The translations under genes and the position numbers were made by a program. A stretch of DNA of 47,289 nt from JAUZPB01 sp037140715 (GTDB lineage Bacteria > Bacteroidota > Ignavibacteria > Ignavibacteriales > SURF-24), in NCBI GenBank assembly GCA_037140715.1, contig JBAXDX010000011.1, positions 1 to 47,289 of the forward strand. Reading direction: 5' to 3'. The notes below the pieces were generated by a model that worked only from the letters and a program-made list of their open reading frames with translations, made no database searches and was not told the DNA's origin. Below, in pieces: positions 16,553 through 25,180 of the stretch; position 1 is the stretch's first letter, and each line of letters opens with the position of its first letter.

Positions 16553-17494
16553 TTATTCTACTTTTGTTCTGAAGAAATCGATTGTAGTCTTAAGCCCGTC
16601 CGCCCTGTCAACTTTCGGTTCCCAGCCTAAGATTGTCTGAGCCCTGGTTATGTCTGGCTGGCGGACTTTCGGATCGTCTTCCGGCAGTTCCTGGTAAATA
16701 ATTTTACTATTGGAACCGGTCAGTTTTATTACTTCTTCGGCAAACTGTTTAATTGTAATTTCAGAAGGGTTGCCAATATTGACCGGATAAACTTCGTTTG
16801 ACATTAAGAGTTTTAATATGCCATCGACAAGGTCGCTTACAAAGCAAAAACTTCTTGTCTGCGAACCATCGCCGAATACTGTAATGTCCTGGTCTCTTAA
16901 AGCCTGTCCAACAAATGCAGGAAGAGCACGCCCGTCATTAAGTCTCATTCTCGGACCGTAAGTATTAAATATTCGGACTATCCTTGTATCAACGCCATGA
17001 TAACGGTGATAAGCCATAGTAAGAGCTTCAGAGAAACGTTTTGCTTCATCATAAACTCCTCTTGGACCAATCGGATTAACATTTCCCCAATAATCCTCCT
17101 TCTGCGGATGAATAAGCGGATCGCCATAGACTTCGGAGGTCGAGGCTATTAGAAAGCGGGCTTTCTTTTCCTTTGCAAGACCAATTGCCTTATGTGTGCC
17201 AAGCGAGCTGACTTTAAGCGTCTGAATCGGCAGCTTAAGATAATCAATAGGGCTGGCGGGAGAAGCAAAGTGAAGTATATAATCTACCCTTCCCGCGATA
17301 TGAATGAAATCAGTTACATCATGCTTAATAAAAGTAAAGTCCTCATTACCGAACAAGTGCGCAATATTATCAGGGTTCCCGGTAATCAGATTATCAACAC
17401 ATTGTACTTTCATTCCCTCGGCGAGCAATCTGTCGCACAGGTGAGAACCAAGAAACCCTGCTCCGCCGGTTACCACAGCCGTTGGTTTGTACAT
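16553..17494 (-). CDS. UDP-glucuronate decarboxylase-like NAD-dependent epimerase
   Basis: The 313-residue short-chain dehydrogenase fold has NAD motif VTGGAGFLGSH at residues 9-19, STSEVYGDP with the catalytic Ser/Thr, YDEAKR with the Tyr-x3-Lys pair, and FNTYGPRM. This set, together with the length, fits UDP-xylose synthase (UXS), which converts UDP-glucuronate to UDP-xylose; dTDP-glucose 4,6-dehydratase is a less likely alternative. It supplies a sugar nucleotide for surface polysaccharide. It lies downstream of a Wzc-like kinase on the same strand but behind a terminator, so expression may be partly independent. Confidence 0.88.
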   Translation of the reverse strand: MYKPTAVVTGGAGFLGSHLCDRLLAEGMKVQCVDNLITGNPDNIAHLFGNEDFTFIKHDVTDFIHIAGRVDYILHFASPASPIDYLKLPIQTLKVSSLGTHKAIGLAKEKKARFLIASTSEVYGDPLIHPQKEDYWGNVNPIGPRGVYDEAKRFSEALTMAYHRYHGVDTRIVRIFNTYGPRMRLNDGRALPAFVGQALRDQDITVFGDGSQTRSFCFVSDLVDGILKLLMSNEVYPVNIGNPSEITIKQFAEEVIKLTGSNSKIIYQELPEDDPKVRQPDITRAQTILGWEPKVDRADGLKTTIDFFRTKVE

Positions 17495-17529
17495 TTATTT
17501 CTCCAGTTTTATGATTAAAGTATTTTATA

Positions 17530-17561
17530 TAAAAAAAGCCCGGTAATAATAAAATTACCGG
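17530..17561 (-). terminator. Rho-independent terminator after the Wzc-like gene
   Basis: On the minus strand CCGGTAAT (17561-17554) pairs with ATTACCGG (17547-17540) around a 6-nt loop, followed by GC and a run of seven T. It lies 27 bases past the kinase stop codon. Confidence 0.88.
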
Positions 17562-17587
17562 ACAATGGAAATACCCTGCTACTAAAA

Positions 17588-19843
17588 TTATACTCTTATT
17601 GCTTTTTTATTTTTCTTCGAATCTTCGTTAGGCCTGCTATAATAATAGTAATACTTATAGTAAGAGCCATACCCGCTTTTATAGCTAAAATTATTAAGAA
17701 CAACGCCGATAAACGTCTTTCGTTCATGTGTAAGCAATTCAACAGATTTAAGCATAAGGTCCACTTCAGTTGTATTAGCGGAAACAACAAGCATACACGC
17801 ATCGACAAGTCTTGAAAGAATTTCAGAATCGGTTACCGCTATAATTGGCGGAGAGTCAATAACAATAACATCATAAATCTCTTTAAGCTTCAGAATAAAT
17901 AACATTAACTGATCCGAACCAAGTATTTCAGACGGATTTGGAGGGATTGTTCCCGCAGTAATACAGTGAAGATTAGGCATCTCAGATTTTCTTATGATTT
18001 CTTCAAAGGTTGCCTGTCCAAATATATAATCTGTAAAACCAGGATACCTGGCAACATTAAATACTGAATGCAGTCTCGGCTTTCTTAAATCGCAGTCCAC
18101 TATAATAGTCTTCTTACCAGCCTGAGCAAAACTGCCACCAAGATTAACTGAAACTGTCGTCTTGCCTTCCTGCGGAGCTGATGATGTTACAAGCAATACG
18201 CGAATAGCATCCTTCTCTAATTTAGCAAACTGGACTCTTGTTCTTAAAGCTCTGAAAGCCTCGCTCGGTATTGCATCAGGCTTTTTTGCCACGATAAATT
18301 CAAAGTCTTTATTACCGTTAACTCCCAGTCCTTCAATCTGCGGTATCCAGGCAAGAACATTGATATTTTTCCTCTCAATATCCTCCGGGGTTTTAATAGT
18401 ATTATCAAAATAATTCTTCATGAAAGCGAAACCAAAACCCATACCGAGGCCGAGAACCAGACCGATAATAACAATTAAATTCCTGTTTGGTTTGGATGGT
18501 TTTTCAGAAATGCGCGCTGTATCTACTATAAGTACATTCCCTGGCTGAGACTGTTCATTAATCTGAGCTTCCTGATATTTCTGTTCGACAAGAAGATATA
18601 GCTTTTCAACCGCCGCTCTTGCTCTTTCTTTTCTTGCATATTCAATTATTGACGTAGGAAGAGCATTGAATGTTCTTTCATAACCTTTTACAATCATTTC
18701 AAGTTCCTGCGCAGTCGCTCTTGCTGCCTGATTTTTAATCTCTTCTTCGATTATCTTCTGAGAAAGAAGCTTAACCTGTTCCGGGCTTGAAGCTAGAATT
18801 CCCGCCTTATAAACAGACTTTTTCTGCTCCACGTTAACTTTAAGGGATTTAATCTTCGAATCATATTCAGTTAACAGGTTTCTATTGTTTGCCGCTTCCT
18901 TATCAGTCATCGCTATTGTTTTCTGAATTTCCAGCTTTGCTATCTGCTCCTGAATAGTCTTAAGATATGGCTCGGCAACAAAACTTTCGAGATAGTCGGC
19001 AAGTCTTGGATCCTGCTTCTCTAATTCTTCCTTATACAGGGAAAGACTTTTATTTGAAACCATAAGCTCGATATTTGCCACGTTTTTATCAGCGTCAAAT
19101 TTACTTAGTTTATCAATCAGAGCCTTTGCCTGATCATCAAGCGAAACAATTCCGCTGAATTCCTGGTAGTTTTTTAAGTTTTCTTCAGTTGTGTGGAGTT
19201 CAATGAGTTTTTCTTCTCTTTGTCCTTCAAGAAACGCTTTTACGGTTGTAAGCTGCTGTCTGCTGATTTCAAGATTTTTATTCTTATAAGAAGCAGCATA
19301 TTCATTTGCTATTAAAGCAGCTTCGTATGCAGACGGCGATTCAACTGAAATTTCGACTATGTCAAGACCTCTCTTCTGTTCAATTACCATTGTCTTAAAA
19401 AGCATCGAGGCAATAGAAGTTACAGATTTAACCGGAGAACTGGATTTCGCTTCAAAGCTTGATTCCTTGTTAGTAATAATAGAAAACAGGTTTTTATTAT
19501 TAGCTTTATTATAATCTTCAATCAGCGCTTTTGCGACTTTTTCTCTTACCGTCAGACTTTTGAGTATCTCAATTTCATTCGCAACAAACCTGTCGCTTCC
19601 AAAATCCTGTATCTCCGGCATCAGCGGAGAATTGAGAATGCTTCCTCCCGGTTTTGATACTTTTAGTACAGTACTTGATTTATAAATATCCGGAGCATTA
19701 ATTGCATAAGCAATAGACACAATCAAACCGGTAAAACTAATTATAAGTATTGGAACAAGATTGTTTCTGATTAAATTTATATAATCCTTAAGCGAATTTG
19801 TTTCCTGCTCCCTTTGTACAAATTTTGAATTTTCCACTAACAT
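17588..19843 (-). CDS. Wzc-type polysaccharide co-polymerase and tyrosine autokinase
   Basis: The 751-residue inner-membrane protein has an N-terminal Wzz domain with a first membrane helix near 30-50. A long periplasmic coiled coil (about 180-440) follows, then a second helix (LIVIIGLVLGLGMGFGFAF) near 460-480 and a cytoplasmic BY-kinase domain. Walker A is SSAPQEGKTTVS near 553-564, Walker A' is IVDCDLRKPRL, and Walker B is VIVIDSPP near 663. The C-terminus has a tyrosine cluster (YGSYYKYYYYYSRP), the autophosphorylation tail that controls chain export and length. It partners with the SLBB export protein 5 bases upstream. No polymerase, flippase or glycosyltransferase gene lies nearby, so the rest of the pathway must be elsewhere. 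Confidence 0.93.
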   Translation of the reverse strand: MLVENSKFVQREQETNSLKDYINLIRNNLVPILIISFTGLIVSIAYAINAPDIYKSSTVLKVSKPGGSILNSPLMPEIQDFGSDRFVANEIEILKSLTVREKVAKALIEDYNKANNKNLFSIITNKESSFEAKSSSPVKSVTSIASMLFKTMVIEQKRGLDIVEISVESPSAYEAALIANEYAASYKNKNLEISRQQLTTVKAFLEGQREEKLIELHTTEENLKNYQEFSGIVSLDDQAKALIDKLSKFDADKNVANIELMVSNKSLSLYKEELEKQDPRLADYLESFVAEPYLKTIQEQIAKLEIQKTIAMTDKEAANNRNLLTEYDSKIKSLKVNVEQKKSVYKAGILASSPEQVKLLSQKIIEEEIKNQAARATAQELEMIVKGYERTFNALPTSIIEYARKERARAAVEKLYLLVEQKYQEAQINEQSQPGNVLIVDTARISEKPSKPNRNLIVIIGLVLGLGMGFGFAFMKNYFDNTIKTPEDIERKNINVLAWIPQIEGLGVNGNKDFEFIVAKKPDAIPSEAFRALRTRVQFAKLEKDAIRVLLVTSSAPQEGKTTVSVNLGGSFAQAGKKTIIVDCDLRKPRLHSVFNVARYPGFTDYIFGQATFEEIIRKSEMPNLHCITAGTIPPNPSEILGSDQLMLFILKLKEIYDVIVIDSPPIIAVTDSEILSRLVDACMLVVSANTTEVDLMLKSVELLTHERKTFIGVVLNNFSYKSGYGSYYKYYYYYSRPNEDSKKNKKAIRV

Positions 19844-19848
19844 TACCC

Positions 19849-20373
19849 TTATTTCTTAACAGTATTAATTAATAAAACGACAGAAATCAGAGTAGAGACA
19901 ACTGACAAAACAATTGATAATGTCTCTCTGAAGTATAATCTTGGTTCGCCAGGTACTAAAAGAACATCCCCGACTGCAAGGTTTGGAATTTTCTCTTTAT
20001 TAGTTTTTAAACTTTCACCCCAGAGAAGATCATTATAATCAAACTTAAACAGGAGTTGCGTAGAATCCTCAAGAACTCTGTATAGTCTTAAATCTTCTAA
20101 TTTTGCGGCATCTGTTGGTCCACCGGATAATGATAAAAGTTCTTTAGTGGTTGTATAACCTGGTACAAGATAATAACCGGGAAACTTCACGAATCCCCAA
20201 ACTGATACTTTGATATTTACAGCCTCAGGATCTGAGTAATCATAATACGCGCCTTGCGTCTGTCTATACTGTCCGAGTTCTGTTCCGATTTTTACGTTGC
20301 CCTGCTGGGCCAATAAGAGAGAGGAAAAGAGAAATGAAAAAAGAATAATCTCTGACAACAGATTTTTCATCAT
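19849..20373 (-). CDS. SLBB-domain polysaccharide export protein, short Wza-like form
   Basis: The 174-residue protein has a signal peptide (LLSEIILFSFLFSSLLLAQ), a single SLBB-type domain (VSVWGFVKFPGYYLVPGYTT, then LLSLSGGPTDAAKLEDLRLYR) and a C-terminal membrane segment (ETLSIVLSVVSTLISVVLLI). Classical Wza proteins are about 370 residues and carry a poly-export domain before two SLBB domains. This one lacks the poly-export domain and ends in a membrane helix, so it may be an adaptor rather than the outer-membrane pore. It directly precedes the Wzc gene. Confidence 0.8.
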   Translation of the reverse strand: MMKNLLSEIILFSFLFSSLLLAQQGNVKIGTELGQYRQTQGAYYDYSDPEAVNIKVSVWGFVKFPGYYLVPGYTTTKELLSLSGGPTDAAKLEDLRLYRVLEDSTQLLFKFDYNDLLWGESLKTNKEKIPNLAVGDVLLVPGEPRLYFRETLSIVLSVVSTLISVVLLINTVKK

Positions 20374-20448
20374 TTAGTATAACTTCCTTTTAATTAATTT
20401 TAAAACTGTGAAATTTGAGTGTAAATGTACATAATTCAGGTATATATA

Positions 20449-21321
20449 TCAAAATATTCTCAGGGTAATTTTCCTGACCGAAAATATTCCTCCTGATAAT
20501 CCAATTAACGGACCGCTCAGAAGTATAACTACTAATACATACAAAGAAAAATTGTTAACATATACTATACTTTCAGTTAAATAATTGTCCTTTAATAATT
20601 GTGTGAGCAGTTTCATCAGCAAAAATGAAATAAACGATGAGGTAATCCCGATTATAAATCCATTCAGTATAATTGGCAGTTTAATGGTTGATAATCTGGC
20701 TCCAACCAGCTTCATTGTCTCAAGTTCGATTAATTTGGAATTGATAATAAGCCGGTTGGTCGAAAAAACTATATATACCGAAAGCAAAATAAGGAAAACC
20801 GCCACTGCCAAAACATAAATTCTGACAGAGGAAATAATTGACAGAATCTTATATACTGCTTCGCTCTGGAAAACTACTTCATCTACACCCTCAATTGACT
20901 TAAATTGTTTTGTTATCTGCTCAATATTAATGCTACTGACATATTCCGGCTTTAATTTTACCTCAACCGAGGCAGGCAAAGGATTATAATCAATAACTTT
21001 CCTGAAATCTTCACCCGTCTCCTTAATAAAGGACTGAGCAGCAGCTTCTTTGTCCAAGTAATTTATCGTTTTTACAAAGCTAAGCCCGGATAATTTCTCT
21101 TTTAACACGATAGTGTCATCCCCGGCAAAGTTCTCACTTATAAATAAATTAAACGTGAGTTTCTCTTTTATCGAGTTTTCAAAGTTCGAGGATAATGTCA
21201 ATAAAATATAAGAGGTCGTTACAAGCACTACAGACAGGCAGGTAGATAAAAGCGACAGCAGGAAAGAAACTTTCGCACTTTTAATATATTGAAAAACTTC
21301 CTTAATAATAAATTTGGTCAT
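20449..21321 (-). CDS. ftsX: FtsX-like cell division permease
   Basis: This membrane protein of about 290 residues has four helices: one near 20-45, a large periplasmic loop with FtsX character, and three C-terminal helices near 170-190, 220-245 and 265-285. FtsX with the ATPase FtsE activates peptidoglycan hydrolases at the septum. I take ATG 21321 (MTKFIIKEVFQYIK) as the start; a TTG nine bases upstream is possible. No ftsE gene is adjacent, which is common in Bacteroidota. It begins about 230 bases downstream of the small lipoproteins and 75 bases before the SLBB gene. Confidence 0.88.
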   Translation of the reverse strand: MTKFIIKEVFQYIKSAKVSFLLSLLSTCLSVVLVTTSYILLTLSSNFENSIKEKLTFNLFISENFAGDDTIVLKEKLSGLSFVKTINYLDKEAAAQSFIKETGEDFRKVIDYNPLPASVEVKLKPEYVSSINIEQITKQFKSIEGVDEVVFQSEAVYKILSIISSVRIYVLAVAVFLILLSVYIVFSTNRLIINSKLIELETMKLVGARLSTIKLPIILNGFIIGITSSFISFLLMKLLTQLLKDNYLTESIVYVNNFSLYVLVVILLSGPLIGLSGGIFSVRKITLRIF

Positions 21322-21553
21322 TACCGGCAAACTACTTGGTGTAAAACTTAAAAGTCAGACATGTATTTACAGAATAAATTTAACTTATATTATCACATGA
21401 ACGCATGTTCTGATACTCCATTAAGATTAATCGAAATTAAAAATTAATTTTATAACGGTTGCTAGTATAGCAACATTAAGGCAGAACTTCAATGAATAAT
21501 TTATCTTTCATAAAAAGAAATACTTTTGGAGGTTTTATATTACAATAGAAGTA

Positions 21554-22054
21554 CTAATAATTAGATTCATCTGTCCAACGGATAATTTCCCACTTGTTCA
21601 GAGAATTCTTTGCCAGTTTAAGATTAACTTTCCCGTCAATACGAATAATATCAGTAGGATTAAAAGTAATAGTAAGGTTAAAACTCCTGACAATATTGGC
21701 AGAATCATTCGAGATAAGCAGTATATTGTTCCAGATAAGGTCAAGTCTCTGCGAATTCTGAAACATCCCAAGCGTTACCTTCATCTCCTCATCACGACCC
21801 CACGTAATATCGAAACCCATGTCGTAATCTCTAAAACTAAAACTGTAATTTCCACCAATAAGTTTGCCATAGATAGTTGTATCTTTAAAGGTATAAGCAT
21901 ATTGCAGATTCTTAAAAATACCCTCAACATTAGTTAAATCGGAAATAGCCACAGATGAAACCGACCCAGGACTTTCATCCAGTGCCGGAGCAAAAGGATT
22001 CTTACAGCCGGCAAAAAGTAAAATGCAGAAACCATATATTAATAATAATTTAAT
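21554..22054 (-). CDS. Small lipoprotein, apparently initiated at ATT
   Basis: A start at GTG 21952 leaves 132 residues without a signal. The same frame extends upstream to a stop at 22057, and the first codon after it is ATT at 22054. From there the product reads KLLLIYGFCILLFAGCKNPF, a textbook lipoprotein signal with lipobox FAGC (Cys17). GGGAG lies five bases before the ATT, and no ATG, GTG or TTG lies before the lipobox in this frame. The full product would be 166 residues, with a beta-rich domain ending WEIIRWTDES. The upstream lipoprotein ends in a similar WVISYWAD, which suggests paralogous NTF2-like domains. The gene overlaps the upstream gene by five bases. Confidence 0.65.
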   Translation of the reverse strand: MKLLLIYGFCILLFAGCKNPFAPALDESPGSVSSVAISDLTNVEGIFKNLQYAYTFKDTTIYGKLIGGNYSFSFRDYDMGFDITWGRDEEMKVTLGMFQNSQRLDLIWNNILLISNDSANIVRSFNLTITFNPTDIIRIDGKVNLKLAKNSLNKWEIIRWTDESNY

Positions 22055-22607
22055 TTAATCTCCCTTTCAGTTCGCTCCAGCACGGATATTTTTCATCCTT
22101 AATATCAGCCCAGTATGAGATTACCCAGTTATTGTTTTCCTTTGAAAAAGTATAATGAACATTCCCCTGATAAAACTTTGGCTTTTGATCATCTGTAAAA
22201 GGTACGCTTAAAGAGTAAACAGCCGTATATGAAACACTATCACCATAAAGATTTTTTTCTTCGGATGAAAAATTAAGTATAATCTGTGAATTCTGCATCG
22301 CTGTGTTTATAAGATTATTAAAGTATTGTTTCTCACTCTGCAAATCCCAGCTAAGCAAAAACATAAACATGGAAGCCGATTCCGCAGACGGGGAAAACTG
22401 AAATTTGTTCGCTGAAAAACAGGATGCATAGTTCTCCGGAATCCTGTCCTTAAAGGAATTTACAAGATTCTGTATCAATGCTTCCGGCGTAGTCGATGGA
22501 ACGTAATTCGCCCGCGAATGTTGCGGAGTCTCAGGTTCACGTGTCGAAAGTATATCACATGAAATTATAGTAAAAGACAACAGAAGAATGACAAAAATAC
22601 TTTTCAT
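22050..22607 (-). CDS. Small lipoprotein of unknown function
   Basis: The 185-residue product begins with a lipoprotein signal (MKSIFVILLLSFTIISCDIL, lipobox IISC). The body (TTPEALIQNLVNSFKDR, then GNVHYTFSKENNNWVISYWA) looks like an NTF2/SnoaL-type alpha-beta cone fold, judged by pattern only. It overlaps the methyltransferase upstream by four bases and the second lipoprotein downstream, so the three are a tight translational unit. The two lipoproteins share the C-terminal Trp-x-Ile-x2-Trp pattern. The role is probably envelope-related. Confidence 0.7.
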   Translation of the reverse strand: MKSIFVILLLSFTIISCDILSTREPETPQHSRANYVPSTTPEALIQNLVNSFKDRIPENYASCFSANKFQFSPSAESASMFMFLLSWDLQSEKQYFNNLINTAMQNSQIILNFSSEEKNLYGDSVSYTAVYSLSVPFTDDQKPKFYQGNVHYTFSKENNNWVISYWADIKDEKYPCWSELKGRLN

Positions 22608-23338
22608 CTTCGCGCTATGATAATAATCCTTGGAGATAACCCGCTGTTAAATTCTTTCCCATCGTAATCACCAAATATTTTTTGAATAAAGAAACCTTCT
22701 TTTTCAAACTGCAAAATAATCTGATTATGATTATACAGCCTGACAGACTCAAAATAAGTCCTCTCTGTTTCACCATCTTTAATGATAATCTCTTTATTTA
22801 TCCGGTCATTGACTATCCGGCGCTTTTGAATAACTTCCTTACCGGCAATTCTTTCGGATGAAACAGGAACCAGAGCATTCCTAAGATGAACTTCATTAAA
22901 AAAATCAAAAATAAAGTAACCGCCATTGTTTAGAAGCCTGCCAGCATTTCTGAACAAAAGAAAATTATCTTCATCGGACTCAAAATAACCAAAACTTGTA
23001 AAAAGATTAACAATTATATCGAATTTTCCTTTCACGCATAAGCTTCTTAAATCCGCATTAAATAAATTCAGCTTAAGTCCTGAAGCATCCGCCTGCCTTT
23101 TGGCAGTCCTTAAAAGATTCAGACTCAAATCAAATCCTGTAACCTTACAATGCCTGACAGCAAAAAGCAAAGAATGCCGCCCGGCTCCGCACGCTATATC
23201 AAATACTGTACTGCCCGGATGAACAGGAACATTTGTAAGAATCAGTTCGAAGAGATTTTTCGCATCTTCATTATCCCTGTGACGATACACCTCAGTATAT
23301 TCATCCGAAGCAAACCAGTCCTTAAACCAGTCACCCAT
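22604..23338 (-). CDS. Class I SAM-dependent methyltransferase
   Basis: The 244-residue protein shows SAM motif I FDIACGAGRHSLLFA near 43-57, GFDLS, a motif II-like region FDIIVNLFTSFGYF, and RLLNNGGYFIFDF. It is a complete Rossmann methyltransferase of the broad ubiquinone/methyltransferase-11/25 type, and no residue identifies the substrate. The start follows the recR stop by one base, so it belongs to the ybaB-recR operon, with the lipoproteins downstream. Confidence 0.82.
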   Translation of the reverse strand: MGDWFKDWFASDEYTEVYRHRDNEDAKNLFELILTNVPVHPGSTVFDIACGAGRHSLLFAVRHCKVTGFDLSLNLLRTAKRQADASGLKLNLFNADLRSLCVKGKFDIIVNLFTSFGYFESDEDNFLLFRNAGRLLNNGGYFIFDFFNEVHLRNALVPVSSERIAGKEVIQKRRIVNDRINKEIIIKDGETERTYFESVRLYNHNQIILQFEKEGFFIQKIFGDYDGKEFNSGLSPRIIIIARR

Positions 23339-23339
23339 A

Positions 23340-23936
23340 TTATAAGTTTATTCTCCCTATAACTGCCCTTCCAATTGTAGCTTCATCAGTAAATTCGAGG
23401 CTTCCCCCGACAGGTATGCCACGTGCAATCCGCGTAACCTTCAAACCAAAAGGTTTAATTAGTTTTGCAAGATAAAGAGAAGTAGTTTCTCCTTCGGTAT
23501 CAGGATTAAGTGCAAGAATAACTTCGATAATTTTATTACCATCAAAGCGTTTCAGCAACTCTTTTATCTTAAGCAAATCAACTCCTACCCCGTTCAATGG
23601 CGAAAGAACCCCTCCAAGAATATGATAAAGCCCGTTAAATTCATTTGTTTTCTCAATTGCCATCACATCATTAATATCTTCAACAACACAGATTAAACTC
23701 TGATCCCGTTTTGGACTTCTGCATATCTGACAGGTCTCTTCAACAGAAAGATTAAAGCAAATATTACAAAATCTTAACTGTGTCTTTAAGTCACACAGAG
23801 CTTTGACAAGACTGTCAACATCTTTTTTTTCACTTTTAAGGACGTACATAGCAAGTCTTTGCGCAGTTTTTCTTCCAACCGTAGGAAGTTTACTAAGTTC
23901 ATCTATTGCTATTTGCAACGGTTCGGCTATCTGCAC
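23340..23936 (-). CDS. recR: Recombination mediator protein RecR
   Basis: The length of 198 residues is standard. There is a helix-hairpin-helix near the N-terminus (LSKLPTVGRKTAQRLAMYVL) and a zinc finger CNIC...CQIC between about 57 and 72. A Toprim domain (ICVVEDINDVMAIEK, then EVILALNPDTEGETTSLYLA) and the C-terminal Walker-B-like segment ARGIPVGGSLEFTDEATIGRA follow. RecR with RecO loads RecA on gapped DNA. It follows ybaB by two bases, the conserved ybaB-recR pair. Confidence 0.97.
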   Translation of the reverse strand: MQIAEPLQIAIDELSKLPTVGRKTAQRLAMYVLKSEKKDVDSLVKALCDLKTQLRFCNICFNLSVEETCQICRSPKRDQSLICVVEDINDVMAIEKTNEFNGLYHILGGVLSPLNGVGVDLLKIKELLKRFDGNKIIEVILALNPDTEGETTSLYLAKLIKPFGLKVTRIARGIPVGGSLEFTDEATIGRAVIGRINL

Positions 23937-23938
23937 AA

Positions 23939-24265
23939 TTAAAACCCCGGAATGCCCATTCCCGGAGGAAGCATACCTTTAGTAACCTTAGCCATTTCAT
24001 CCTCTGACATTTTGTCAGCCGCATCAAGCGCCTTATTAACAGCCGCCACGACCAGGTCTTCAAGCATTTCCTTATCCCCGCCCCCGATTACTTCATTGTC
24101 TATCTGAATTGATATAAGTTTTTTCTTCCCGCTGACAGTAGCTTTAACCATCCCGCCACCGGCTTCTTCAGTTACGGATTTATTTCCTAATTCATTCTGT
24201 ACTTTTTCAAGTTCCACCTGCATTTTCTGAACTTGTTTTAGCATTCCCTGCATCCCGCTCTTCAT
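23939..24265 (-). CDS. YbaB/EbfC nucleoid-associated protein
   Basis: The 108-residue protein begins with a helical QKMQVELEKVQNELGNKSVT region, then the core GGGMVKATVSGKKKLISIQI, a second helix and the tail LPPGMGIPGF. These are diagnostic of the YbaB/EbfC dimeric DNA-binding family. It is the first gene of the minus-strand unit with recR and is transcribed divergently from the purC-like gene. The usual upstream dnaX is not present. Confidence 0.95.
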   Translation of the reverse strand: MKSGMQGMLKQVQKMQVELEKVQNELGNKSVTEEAGGGMVKATVSGKKKLISIQIDNEVIGGGDKEMLEDLVVAAVNKALDAADKMSEDEMAKVTKGMLPPGMGIPGF

Positions 24266-24475
24266 TATTCCTCCGGTTAAATATTAGTTTTTATAAATTA
24301 TGAATGGTAAAATACGAAATTATGCCATGATTTACATATATTTCGAACTATGAAATTTATTTTGTCAGTCGTCCGGCAATAACATGTAAAAACTGCCCGC
24401 ACTTTATTCTGATTTGACTTTGTATTCATATTTGCATAATTTTCAACATATTAAACAATCTTTATATTTATAATT

Positions 24476-25171
24476 TTGAAATGTAAGAAAAATATCGTCA
24501 GGGATGAAAACGGGGAAAGAATTTACCTGAACGATAATGATAACTCTTACCTCATCGAATTTAAAGATGAAATAACCATTGAGGGAAATAAAAAGATAAG
24601 ATTAAGAGGACTTGGACAGAAATTTTCTTCCATTAATTCCTTTTTTTTTGATTATCTGAACGCTTACAATATTCCAACCGGCTATAAAAAATCCGAAAAC
24701 GGCCTGATGGTTTTTCAAAAGCATAACCGTCTGCCTTTTACCGTGAGAGTTTTTAACGTAGTTGATAAAAGAATTGCCAGGCTTTTTAATAAAAAAGAAG
24801 GAGAAGCATTAACATTGCCCATATTTGAATTTTTATATGGAACTGCCAAAGATAATCTTATTACTGAAAGCCATCTGATTTCACTTGATGTCTGCCCTCT
24901 TGAAGATATAAAGTTAATTAAGAGGATATGCTCAAAAGTTAACGCAGTACTGAGATCATACTTCGAAAGACGCAATACTATTCTTGCCGAAGTGAAATGT
25001 TATTTCGGGAAAGACGAGGATAAGATTTTTATCATAAATGATTTTACACCAAAAAGTCTTAAAGTTTTTTCCGCTGTGCCTGATAATAAAATTATTAATC
25101 CCTATAAAATTAAATCTCCAGCTGACTTCAAAAGTTACATTGATTTTGTTTTAAATCTAACCAGAAATTAA
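24476..25171 (+). CDS. Divergent PurC-like (SAICAR synthetase fold) protein
   Basis: The 231 residues follow the layout of phosphoribosylaminoimidazole-succinocarboxamide synthase: FKDEITIEG, then SSINSFFFDYLNAYNIPTGY, FTVRVFN, an EGEALTLPIFEFLYG segment and a late IINDFTPKSLKVF. Key motifs are altered, however: GKG becomes GLG, IPTHF becomes IPTGY, and DE(I/V)SPD becomes NDFTPK. It may be a fast-evolving but working PurC, as purS and purQ lie two genes downstream, or a paralogue with another role. The start is TTG at 24476 without a good ribosome site, and no ATG or GTG is near. The TAATTTTG that contains the start also resembles a Bacteroidota -7 box, so the true start is uncertain. Confidence 0.65.
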   Translation: MKCKKNIVRDENGERIYLNDNDNSYLIEFKDEITIEGNKKIRLRGLGQKFSSINSFFFDYLNAYNIPTGYKKSENGLMVFQKHNRLPFTVRVFNVVDKRIARLFNKKEGEALTLPIFEFLYGTAKDNLITESHLISLDVCPLEDIKLIKRICSKVNAVLRSYFERRNTILAEVKCYFGKDEDKIFIINDFTPKSLKVFSAVPDNKIINPYKIKSPADFKSYIDFVLNLTRN

Positions 25172-25180
25172 ATATATAAT

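Noticed and set aside
21458..21474. Small hairpin GTTGCTA-GTA-TAGCAAC as a terminator
   Set aside because: The stem is short and no T-tract follows on either strand.
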